A stretch of DNA of 64,000 bases, from the NCBI GenBank assembly GCA_016125135.1, contig WGMJ01000003.1, positions 186,001 to 250,000 of the forward strand. The letters are read 5' to 3'. Below the pieces are notes generated by a model that ran no database searches, was not told the origin of the DNA, and worked only from the letters and a program-made list of their open reading frames with translations. This DNA is from Alphaproteobacteria bacterium (GTDB lineage Bacteria; Pseudomonadota; Alphaproteobacteria; Micavibrionales; Micavibrionaceae). This document shows positions 23,449 to 31,172 of this stretch, in pieces (positions within the stretch are counted from its first letter, which is position 1; each line of letters begins with the position of its first letter). The position numbers and the translations under genes are program-made.

Positions 23449-24863
23449 ACCAACTGAATAATGCCGGCGCGATTATCGAGCGTTTCGGGGGCATACGCCC
23501 CATGGCAACCAAAATGAACGTACCCGTCACCACCGTACAAGGGTGGAAGAAGCGGGACGCCATCCCCGCGAACCGCAGGGAAGAAATCATTAAAGTTGCA
23601 AACGACCATAATGTCAGCATACAGGATCTGCTTAAAGCGCCTCAGCAAACGTCCAGCTATACAGGCGGGTACGTACCCCCCGTACAGGCGCAAGACTCTG
23701 CCATTGTTCGCTACCTGAAAAACTACAACATCACAGCGTACAGCGTTGTTCAGTTCCTTGTTTTTATAGCGCTGATGGGTAGCATCATCTATCTAGGCCT
23801 GACAATTTTCCACGTACGAGATGAAAATACCCGCCTGCAGACCGCTTTGCTGAAAACCGAGAAAGACCTGCAAAGTTTCATGGAAAAACAGCCCGAGACC
23901 TTAACGCAAGACTTAAACGTGATTGAGGCAACCGCGCAGGCGCTAGAAGAAAAAATCGAGAGCCTGAACCTGAAAACCCGTGAGTTAAATGACTTCCTGA
24001 ATACCGGCGAGAAGAACAAGGATATTTCCGAGCGCCTCAATAGCCTTGAGCAGCAGCTTACCGAGATGGCGGCCGTTGCCGCCCCGCAATCGCTCCGTAG
24101 CTTTTACGCTAAAATTCAAGGCTACAGGCAAGACCCGCAGCAAGAGCCTTTATTGCAAGAAAGTATCAAACTGCTGGAAAGCCAGTTCAATGCTGCGGGT
24201 AAAGAAAGCGCAACAAAGCAGCTTGAGGATTTGCGCAAGTCTGACTCTTTGTTGCGTGTGGTTCTTGAGGGCGTTGCTCCTCAAGAACTGCCAAAAGCCG
24301 CACAATTACTGGCACTTGACGGTATTCGTACAGCCCTCGCTGACGACAAAAAGTCGTACACGCGCCCGCTAAACCTTGCCGACAAGGTTCAAAAAGCGGA
24401 AGCGGCCCAAGGCAATAAAAACGCCCATAACTACCTTGTCGCCTCTCTTGTATCCGAACTAGCGCCTTATGCCGAAGGCGGAACGCCGAGCGTAGCCGGA
24501 CTAGCAAAAGAGTTTGATGCTGCGGCAGGCGAAATTGTTGTCGCTTATCTGAATGACCCCAAAGTACCCCTGAAGGAAAAAGCCAAAGCCCGGCTGAATG
24601 ATGTGGTGCAGGTGAAAAAATCGGGCGACCTCGTCACGGGTACGGAAACACAGGTTCTTGTCAGCAAGGCACAAATGCTGCTTGCAGAAGGCAAAGTTGA
24701 AAATGCCATTATAGCCTTGCAAGGACTGCAAGGCGCAGCAGCCGCAAAGGCCCAACCCTTCTTGCAACAAGCCCGTGTAACACTTCTTGGTATGCAGAAG
24801 CAGGAAGAAATTTCGCGGTTGATCATGTCATATTTGCTGCAGCAAACACCAGCTGCAGAATAA
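23427..24863 (+). CDS. Mic60/mitofilin-family membrane protein with an N-terminal HTH-like domain
   Basis: A 478-residue protein in the position of the alphaproteobacterial mitofilin homologue (COG4223) of the haem cluster. Residues 17-70 (IERFGGIRPMATKMNVPVTTVQGW, then KKRDAIPANRREEIIKVANDHNVSIQDLL) look like a compact DNA-binding helix-turn-helix. A linker of about 35 residues, one TM helix (about 106-128) and a coiled coil (about 130-215) follow. The helical C-terminal domain (about 260-478) has the mitofilin-type ALDGIRTALADDKKSYTRPL-like pattern. By family knowledge, the coiled-coil part is periplasmic and helps shape intracytoplasmic membranes and contact outer-membrane proteins. The HTH-like part would then be cytosolic. 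No signal peptide is present, as expected for a type II anchor. Confidence 0.88.
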   Translation: MSESEQLNQLNNAGAIIERFGGIRPMATKMNVPVTTVQGWKKRDAIPANRREEIIKVANDHNVSIQDLLKAPQQTSSYTGGYVPPVQAQDSAIVRYLKNYNITAYSVVQFLVFIALMGSIIYLGLTIFHVRDENTRLQTALLKTEKDLQSFMEKQPETLTQDLNVIEATAQALEEKIESLNLKTRELNDFLNTGEKNKDISERLNSLEQQLTEMAAVAAPQSLRSFYAKIQGYRQDPQQEPLLQESIKLLESQFNAAGKESATKQLEDLRKSDSLLRVVLEGVAPQELPKAAQLLALDGIRTALADDKKSYTRPLNLADKVQKAEAAQGNKNAHNYLVASLVSELAPYAEGGTPSVAGLAKEFDAAAGEIVVAYLNDPKVPLKEKAKARLNDVVQVKKSGDLVTGTETQVLVSKAQMLLAEGKVENAIIALQGLQGAAAAKAQPFLQQARVTLLGMQKQEEISRLIMSYLLQQTPAAE

Positions 24864-24881
24864 AATATAAGGGGAGAAAAG

Positions 24882-26336
24882 GTGCTTAAAGCCCTTGGTT
24901 TCATCGTTAAATTTCTGATCCTCGCGGGCGCAATTGCCTATCTTGTGAGCTTACCCGGCGTTGTTGCGATTGCAACACTGGATTACCAACTTGATATGCC
25001 GCTAGGCTATTTGCTGGCAGGGGTGGTCGGCGTTGTTTTCTTTGCGCTTATCTTTTTTCAATTACTGGATGGTGCGGTACGTTTCCCGCGCTGGGTGAAG
25101 CACTGGCGTGACCGCACAAAGGGTAAGAAGGGCCAGCAAGCCATTTTGCGCAGCCTTTCGGCACTGGCGGCGGGTGATGCAAAAATTGGCTACTATCAGG
25201 CGTGGCGTGCAGCCAGTTTATTACCGCCCGAGCAACATAATCTGCCTATTTTGCTGCAGGCACAAGCTGCGCAAATGAAAGGCGAAACCACAACCGCAAA
25301 CGCTCTTTTCACAAGGCTTCTTGATAACCCCGACACAGCTTTTCTGGGCCTTCGCGGCTTACTGCGTGGGGCGAATGACAGTATGGATTACGCACGTATA
25401 CGCCGCATTGCCGAGGCCACAAAACATCGCTTCCCGAAACAACCTTGGTTAGTAAAAGCAAGCTACGATATGAAGCTGCGCCAGCTTGCATGGGGTGATG
25501 CGCTGGACGACTTGAAACTTCTCGCAAAAAGCCGCGTTTATGAACCTGCACAAATTCAGGCTGACCGCGCAGCACTTCATACCTGCATGGCGCAGGATGC
25601 CGAAATGCCGGGCCAGAATGATGCCGCCATAAAACATTATAAACGCGCCTTGAAATATGATCCGTCTTTCTTGCCCGCAGCATTGGCGCTCGCGCGTTTC
25701 TACCGGCGGCAAGGCCAGTTGGGCAAAATGGTGGCCGTCATCCGCCATATCTGGCCACTTGCGCCCTGTACGTTACTGGCTGATTTATGGGGCGAGGCTG
25801 CGCCAGCAAAAAGCCGCAAAATCGGCGCGCGTTTGCAATGGTTTGAACAGCTTCATAATCTCAACGAGACGAGTTACGAAAGCCTGCTGATGATGGCACG
25901 TATCGCACTGGATGAAGGCTTTAACGGGCAAGCCAAAACCTATCTGGCCCGTGCCGAAAAACACGAAAAAACAGCACTTTTTTACCAACTCAGTGCGCTG
26001 CTTTTGAAAAAAACAAATGGCAGCGAAGAGGATACAGAAAGATTACTGTTGGAAGCATCGCGTGCACAGAACGACAAAACATGGACATGCCAGCAAACAC
26101 ACCATACCTTCGAGAACTGGCAACCTTTGATCATGCCCGAGGGTCTTTTCAACACAATTCGCTGGGCCACGCCGCCGAGCCGTGCAGGCTTACAAAACAG
26201 CACAGGTTTGCTGCAGGAATTTACGCGTCCGGATCAGGCTTCCGGAATGGCAGCACAACTCCAGAAGCCTGCGCATGATTTTGCTTCTGTGAGGAGCGTC
26301 TATGCCCGCCGCGATGCTGCAGGCGGTAAAGAATAA
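24882..26336 (+). CDS. hemY: HemY-like TPR membrane protein of the haem operon
   Basis: A 484-residue protein with two N-terminal TMs (about residues 7-26 and 40-64), matching HemY_N, then a tetratricopeptide-like helical region (about 95-430). Examples are QILRSLSALAAGDAKIGYYQAWRAASLLPPEQHNLPILLQAQAAQMKGE and DAAIKHYKRALKYDPSFLPAALALARFYRRQGQ. The start is GTG (24882), supported by GGGGAG 6 bases upstream; TAAAATATAA precedes it. HemY of this type is not protoporphyrinogen oxidase; its exact role in late haem synthesis is unclear. Its last 116 bases are antisense to the rhomboid gene. Confidence 0.92.
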   Translation: MLKALGFIVKFLILAGAIAYLVSLPGVVAIATLDYQLDMPLGYLLAGVVGVVFFALIFFQLLDGAVRFPRWVKHWRDRTKGKKGQQAILRSLSALAAGDAKIGYYQAWRAASLLPPEQHNLPILLQAQAAQMKGETTTANALFTRLLDNPDTAFLGLRGLLRGANDSMDYARIRRIAEATKHRFPKQPWLVKASYDMKLRQLAWGDALDDLKLLAKSRVYEPAQIQADRAALHTCMAQDAEMPGQNDAAIKHYKRALKYDPSFLPAALALARFYRRQGQLGKMVAVIRHIWPLAPCTLLADLWGEAAPAKSRKIGARLQWFEQLHNLNETSYESLLMMARIALDEGFNGQAKTYLARAEKHEKTALFYQLSALLLKKTNGSEEDTERLLLEASRAQNDKTWTCQQTHHTFENWQPLIMPEGLFNTIRWATPPSRAGLQNSTGLLQEFTRPDQASGMAAQLQKPAHDFASVRSVYARRDAAGGKE

Positions 26337-26916
26337 ACGCAACAACCAACCCGCCGGCAAACCCGCCAATATGAGCGACCCACGCAATATTCTCGCCATT
26401 CGGCCCACCCAACATGCCGAACACGAATGAGATGGCAATAAAAAGTGCAATGAGTGTTGCAATTTTTTTCGGGTTGTTCTGCCCCATCATTGTTACGAGT
26501 ACCACCGCTAATAAACCGCTGATCCCGCCCGATGCGCCAATCACAGGAATCGCCGATTGCGGATAAAGCACAAGATGCAGCAAAAGCGCAAACAGGCTTG
26601 AAATGATCAAGGTCAACACAAGCCATTTTGCGCCTAAATTTCGTTCAACGCCTGTGCCCAGTGCCAGCAACATTGCAGCATTCAGTCCCATATGTAGCCA
26701 GCCGCCATGCAGGAAAAAATAGGTAACAAGCGACAGCAAAGAAAACGGCGCAAAAGGTGCGGCTAAAAATATTGCGGGAACGAAGCCAAATCTGAAATAT
26801 ATGGGCGCAATAATGGCTTCTCCCGCAACCATGCTCCATATGAAAAGTGCAACATTTAAAAGCAGGATAGAACCCGCCAAAATCCATGTAATTTTATTGC
26901 CACGCAACTTTATCAT
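26221..26916 (-). CDS. Rhomboid-family intramembrane serine protease
   Basis: A 231-residue protein with about six hydrophobic segments. The rhomboid hallmarks are HGGWLHMGLN (His70, His75, Asn79), the catalytic serine in IGASGGISG (Ser129) and the catalytic histidine in VAHIGGFAGG (His182). A basic, glutamine-rich C-terminal tail (about 200-231) overlaps the end of hemY tail-to-tail. Rhomboids cleave substrates within the membrane; the substrate here is unknown. It is monocistronic on the minus strand, divergent from the aminotransferase. Confidence 0.94.
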   Translation of the reverse strand: MIKLRGNKITWILAGSILLLNVALFIWSMVAGEAIIAPIYFRFGFVPAIFLAAPFAPFSLLSLVTYFFLHGGWLHMGLNAAMLLALGTGVERNLGAKWLVLTLIISSLFALLLHLVLYPQSAIPVIGASGGISGLLAVVLVTMMGQNNPKKIATLIALFIAISFVFGMLGGPNGENIAWVAHIGGFAGGLVVAFILYRLQHRGGHRRSSQKQNHAQASGVVLPFRKPDPDA

Positions 26917-26975
26917 GCCGGAACTTTAATGTTAGAATAGAGATTAATCTATAAAGCATTTTCCGAGGTTTTTCC

Positions 26976-28313
26976 ATGACTTACGACTTTACGAAAACTC
27001 CCGCATCACTTGATGAATTCTGGATGCCCTTCACCCCCGAGCGTATGTTCAAAAAGAACCCGCGTATTGCTGTACGCGCCGACGGTATGCACTTTACAGA
27101 CGATAAGGGGAACAAGATCCTCGATATGTCAGCCGGTCAATGGTGCACGAACGCGGGGCATAACCGCCCGAAAATCCGTGAAGCGATTATGAGCCAGCTT
27201 GATAGCCTCGACTTCATGACCTGTATGAATATGAGCCACCCTTCTGCCTTTATGGCCGCAGAGCGTCTGGTTAAAGTGTTCCCAAAAAACATGAAACATG
27301 TTTTCTTCAGCAATTCAGGTTCTGAAGCGGTTGATACAGCTTTGAAAATTGCCCTTGCCTACCAACGCAAGCGGGGCAAGCCGACAAAACGCATTCTTAT
27401 CGGCCGTGAACAAGCCTATCACGGCGTGAATTTCGGCGGTATTTCTGTGGGTGGCCTTTCCTACAATAAATCCGATTATGGCGGGCAACTACTCCCCGCC
27501 CTTGACCATTTACCAACCACATTCGACCTTGAAAATGCCGCCTTCTCGAAGGGCGAGCCTGACACCAACCGTGGCATTGAAAAAGCCAATGCGCTGGAAG
27601 GCTTGATTGCCCTGCATGATGCTTCGAATATTGCTGCAGTCATTGTCGAGCCTGTTGTAGGCTCATGGGGCGTTATTCCACCGCCAAAAGGTTATTTGAA
27701 ACGCCTGCGCGAGATCTGTGACAAGCACGATATTTTGCTGATTTTTGATGAGGTTATTACAGGCTTTGGTCGCTTGGGTGATTACTCGGCATCAACATAT
27801 TTCGATGTTCTGCCTGATATCATTACAACGGCGAAAGGCCTCACCAATTCTGTTGTACCAATGGGCGCAACATTCGTGACGGGAGAAATTTATAACGCCT
27901 TTATGCAGGGCAGTGAACTGAGCGCTGAACTGATGCATGGCTACACATACTCGGGCCACCCACTTGCAGCAGCAGCAGCTATTGGTAACCTTGATACATT
28001 CGAGGAAGACAAAATATGCGCGAACGCCGCAAAGATGGCCCCCTTCTTTGAGGAAGCGCTCCACTCGCTCAAAGGCCTGCCGCATATCATTGATGTCCGG
28101 AACCTCGGCATACTTGGGGCCGTACAGTTTGAAAGCCATAGCGCCGACAACCCCTATCATTACTCGAGACAGGCCTTCCTGAAGCTTTACGAGAAAGGAA
28201 TCTATATACGTTTTACGGCCTACAGCTTGACGCTCAGCCCGCCGCTGATTCTTGATCAAAGCCATATAGATCAGTCTGTTAGCGCTATCCGTGACGTTGT
28301 AAAATCTCTTTAG
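26976..28313 (+). CDS. Class III aminotransferase (omega-amino acid:pyruvate type)
   Basis: A 445-residue PLP enzyme. It opens with the beta-alanine/omega-amino acid:pyruvate aminotransferase pattern SLDEFWMPFTPERMFKKNPR and AGQWCTNAGHNRPKIREAI. It contains the class III motif VFFSNSGSEAVDTALKIALAYQRKRGKP (about 109-136), FDEVITGFGRLG (about 256-267) and the PLP lysine in TTAKGLTN (about residue 288). Substrate range cannot be read from sequence; beta-alanine or another omega-amino acid with pyruvate as acceptor is the closest analogue. No obvious partner gene sits beside it. Confidence 0.9.
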   Translation: MTYDFTKTPASLDEFWMPFTPERMFKKNPRIAVRADGMHFTDDKGNKILDMSAGQWCTNAGHNRPKIREAIMSQLDSLDFMTCMNMSHPSAFMAAERLVKVFPKNMKHVFFSNSGSEAVDTALKIALAYQRKRGKPTKRILIGREQAYHGVNFGGISVGGLSYNKSDYGGQLLPALDHLPTTFDLENAAFSKGEPDTNRGIEKANALEGLIALHDASNIAAVIVEPVVGSWGVIPPPKGYLKRLREICDKHDILLIFDEVITGFGRLGDYSASTYFDVLPDIITTAKGLTNSVVPMGATFVTGEIYNAFMQGSELSAELMHGYTYSGHPLAAAAAIGNLDTFEEDKICANAAKMAPFFEEALHSLKGLPHIIDVRNLGILGAVQFESHSADNPYHYSRQAFLKLYEKGIYIRFTAYSLTLSPPLILDQSHIDQSVSAIRDVVKSL

Positions 28314-28362
28314 ACACACATTTATATTGACATAATATGTTACCTCTGCCACACTCCTTGGC

Positions 28363-28827
28363 ATGGACAATGTTGTGTCATTTCGGCGTGCCTCAAACGC
28401 CATGGAAACTTTCCTTGACGATGAATATATCAAGGCGTGCTTCAAGATATTCGAAAAACTGGCAACAAAACTAGAAAGCACGCGACCTTTTGAAGTTTTC
28501 TTTAAAGAGGGCAAATGGGATCAACTCGCAACGGCCTTTATTACGCCCAAGGAGCTAAAAACACGTGAGGGGGATGCATATCGTGATATTACCTTTTCTG
28601 CTGGCCTTATAAAGCTAGGAGCAGGTAACTACGATTACAAAATCGAGATGACACTGACTTCAACGGAAACGACTGACTGGCCTTTTTCTTATAAAATTGA
28701 AGCCAAGTCTCCTGAAGCACTCTTTAGCAAATTGAAAGAGTTTATAGACTGGTTCTGCCTTCCGGATGTTGCCGATAACGACACAGACTTGAAGACTGCT
28801 ATGGATTATGCACTTAATTGTGCATGA
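28363..28827 (+). CDS. Unrecognised 154-residue protein upstream of the MFS pair
   Basis: A 154-residue acidic soluble protein, starting ATG 28363 with MDNVVSFRRASN, a short basic N-terminus. The rest is mixed alpha/beta with TRPFEVFFKEGKWDQLATAFITPKELKTREGDAYRDITFSAGLIKLGAGNYDYKIEMTLTSTETTDWPFSYKIEAKSPEALFSKLKEFIDW, which looks like two beta-hairpins followed by a helix. No signal peptide or TM. Its stop TGA overlaps the start ATG of the first MFS gene (ATGA), so they are co-translated. I do not recognise it. A TTGACA box lies at 28327-28332, 35 bases before the start, with only a poor -10. Confidence 0.75.
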   Translation: MDNVVSFRRASNAMETFLDDEYIKACFKIFEKLATKLESTRPFEVFFKEGKWDQLATAFITPKELKTREGDAYRDITFSAGLIKLGAGNYDYKIEMTLTSTETTDWPFSYKIEAKSPEALFSKLKEFIDWFCLPDVADNDTDLKTAMDYALNCA

Positions 28828-29981
28828 AACGTCTTTCGAACGTTAAGCTTCTCTACTGGCATAATTTTCTGCTTTATTTCAGGCCTTATGACCCGTTGGC
28901 GATCCTGTATTTCAACGAGATAACGGGCAATTTCGCGGCGGCCATGGGTATATTTGCTGCAACTCAAATTGCCTCTGTTCTTTTTGAAATACCTACGGGT
29001 GTAATCTCCGACCGCATCGGCCGCAAGAAAACATTCATATTCGGGAGCGCCACCGCCATTCTTGCCATTACCGCCTATGCACTTGCAACATCTTCATTCC
29101 TGCTGATTATTGGCGCCCTGCTTGAAGGCAGTGCCCGCACATTTTTTAGCGGCACACGGAATGCCCTCATTTACGAAACCCTCAAAGAAGAGGGCCGCGA
29201 AAAAGAATATCACCATGACCTCGGCAAAGCATCGAGCTTCGTCCATGTCGGGCTAGGCATCGGCGCGTTGGCAGCCATTCCCTTCACCGATATATCACTA
29301 CGTACAGTGTTCTTTGCCAGTATCTTCCCGCAAATTGTAGCACTCCTGCTGTGCTTTTTGCTGCATGAACCAAAAATCCATTTACAGGAAAAACAGAAAA
29401 GCCTGCAAATCTTCTGGGAGGCTTTCAAGAAAATATGGCATAACAAAAAGCTGCGTACTTTTACACTTGCACAATCACTCGCACGCGGGACAGATTATGC
29501 CGGCTTTCGTTTCCGTGGCGCCTTTATAGAAACAGTGTTCCCGCTTTGGGGCCTTTCGGTTATCACATTTATTGACCATATCGCCTCCTCTATCAGTTAC
29601 TGGTTTGCGGGCAAGGCGATCGATAAAATTACACCCAAATGGGTTGTGATGAGTTTTGAGGCCCTGAACTTTGTTTCCATTAGTCTTGCCATTCTATTAA
29701 AAAATATGGTGTCATCCATTCTTCTGATCCTGCCCGCTTTTGCTTACGGCACAATGATGACGGCGAAAGAACAACTTATTCAGGACGAATTTACAGACGC
29801 GCAACGCGCAACCATGGGCTCAATCGGCCAATTACTGCAGGCTTTCTGCTATATGTTCGTGGCACTCTTTATCGGTTTTCTGGCAGATCTTTATGGGCCC
29901 GCCGTAGGGCTTTTTGCCGCTGTTGCCATCCAGTTCGCGGTAACGCCGCTTTATGCCGGGTTCTTCAAGCGGGAAGCGTAG
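28824..29981 (+). CDS. MFS transporter, first of a tandem pair
   Basis: A 385-residue protein of the major facilitator superfamily with 11-12 predicted TMs. Diagnostic are the motif A between TM2 and TM3, EIPTGVISDRIGRKKTF (GxxxDRxGRK), and a TM region with EGSARTFFSGTRNALIYETLKEEG. The start ATG at 28824 overlaps the upstream TGA; an in-frame TTG two codons earlier is less likely. The next gene is a close paralogue with the same N-terminal motif LLYWHNFLLYFRP. The substrate is unknown; small-molecule or drug efflux is possible, but no resistance-specific feature is visible. Confidence 0.9.
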   Translation: MKRLSNVKLLYWHNFLLYFRPYDPLAILYFNEITGNFAAAMGIFAATQIASVLFEIPTGVISDRIGRKKTFIFGSATAILAITAYALATSSFLLIIGALLEGSARTFFSGTRNALIYETLKEEGREKEYHHDLGKASSFVHVGLGIGALAAIPFTDISLRTVFFASIFPQIVALLLCFLLHEPKIHLQEKQKSLQIFWEAFKKIWHNKKLRTFTLAQSLARGTDYAGFRFRGAFIETVFPLWGLSVITFIDHIASSISYWFAGKAIDKITPKWVVMSFEALNFVSISLAILLKNMVSSILLILPAFAYGTMMTAKEQLIQDEFTDAQRATMGSIGQLLQAFCYMFVALFIGFLADLYGPAVGLFAAVAIQFAVTPLYAGFFKREA

Positions 29982-30020
29982 CCGGCTTGAAAGTACAGCA
30001 CGACTATGCGCTAATAAAGT

Positions 30021-31172
30021 ATGAAGCGGCCTTCCAACGTACAGCTCCTTTACTGGCATAATTTTCTTCTTTATTTCCGTCCGCTTGACCCACTTGCGGT
30101 ATTATATTTTAACGAAGTCACAGGCAGCTTTACAGCTGCAATGGGTATCTTTGCTATCAGCAAGATTTCTGCAATCCTTCTAGAAATCCCCACAGGCATA
30201 CTTTCGGATAGAATTGGCCGTAAAAAAACATTTATACTCGGCACACTAACAGGCATTATTGCCACCATATTCTATGCCCTTGCAGCATCATCATTTTTTC
30301 TTTTACTTGGTGCGGCACTAGAGGGCACAGCACGGACCTTCTTTAGCGGGACACGAAATGCCTTCCTCTATGAAGTGCTGAAAGAAACTGGTGCGGAAAA
30401 AGAATACTCCAGAGACTTGGGCCGTACCTCAAGCTTTATTCATGCGGGCCTCGGCCTTGGCGCTTTGGCAGCCATACCATTTGCCGATATTTCACTCAGA
30501 CTTGTTGTTGCTGTTGGCATTATACCGCAGATTCTAGCATTTCTGGTTTGCCTCTTTCTCGTAGAACCTAAAATCCACCTGCAGGAAAAGCAAAAGAGCT
30601 TCTCCATTTTATGGGCTGCCACACAAAAGCTTTGGCAAAACAAGAGACTTCTGGTTTTTACCTGCGCCCAATCTCTTGCCCGCGGCATTGATGATGCGGG
30701 TTATAGATTCCGATCCGCCTTTATTGCGCCTCTTTGGCCCGTATGGGGCATATCGGTTCTGGCTGTCTTTGATCATATTGGCGCGGTGATTACCTATTGG
30801 TCCGCAGGAAAGATCATAGAAAAAATCACGCCCAAATGGATTATTATTGGCTTCGAGTTCCTAACTGTTGGCTGCAAGGGCATTGCCGTACTCCTGAATA
30901 ATGTTTTCTCGCCACTTATCATGGTTATTCCCGCATTCGGATTCGGTCCGATGATGACGGCGAAAGAGCATATAGTTCAAAATGAGTTCACTGATTCACA
31001 GCGCGCCACCATGGGGTCCATCGGCTCATTACTGCAGGCGCTTTGTTACCTTGTCATCGCGCTTCTCATGGGTGCGGTCGCCGATCATTGGGGACCGGCA
31101 GTCGCAATTCTTGCTGTCATTGTTATACAGCTTGCGGTAACACCGCTTTATGCACGGTTCTTCAAGCAATAA
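30021..31172 (+). CDS. MFS transporter, second of a tandem pair
   Basis: A 383-residue paralogue of the preceding transporter, aligned over its whole length: MKRPSNVQLLYWHNFLLYFRPLDPLAVLYFNEVTGSFTAAMG against MKRLSNVKLLYWHNFLLYFRPYDPLAILYFNEITGNFAAAMG. The motif A EIPTGILSDRIGRKKTF and the EGTARTFFSGTRNAFLYEVLKETG segment are kept. The two genes are 39 bases apart. It probably arose by local duplication, followed by divergence in the second half of the protein. Its last 11 bases overlap the end of the Xaa-Pro aminopeptidase gene tail-to-tail. Confidence 0.9.
   Translation: MKRPSNVQLLYWHNFLLYFRPLDPLAVLYFNEVTGSFTAAMGIFAISKISAILLEIPTGILSDRIGRKKTFILGTLTGIIATIFYALAASSFFLLLGAALEGTARTFFSGTRNAFLYEVLKETGAEKEYSRDLGRTSSFIHAGLGLGALAAIPFADISLRLVVAVGIIPQILAFLVCLFLVEPKIHLQEKQKSFSILWAATQKLWQNKRLLVFTCAQSLARGIDDAGYRFRSAFIAPLWPVWGISVLAVFDHIGAVITYWSAGKIIEKITPKWIIIGFEFLTVGCKGIAVLLNNVFSPLIMVIPAFGFGPMMTAKEHIVQNEFTDSQRATMGSIGSLLQALCYLVIALLMGAVADHWGPAVAILAVIVIQLAVTPLYARFFKQ

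Noticed and set aside
27792-28514. 240-codon open frame on the minus strand across the aminotransferase end and the 28363 gene
   Set aside because: Antisense shadow; the translation has no motif and the plus-strand genes are clear.
28818-28823. TTG start two codons upstream for the first MFS gene
   Set aside because: The ATG at 28824 is coupled to the upstream stop (ATGA) and aligns with the start of its paralogue.
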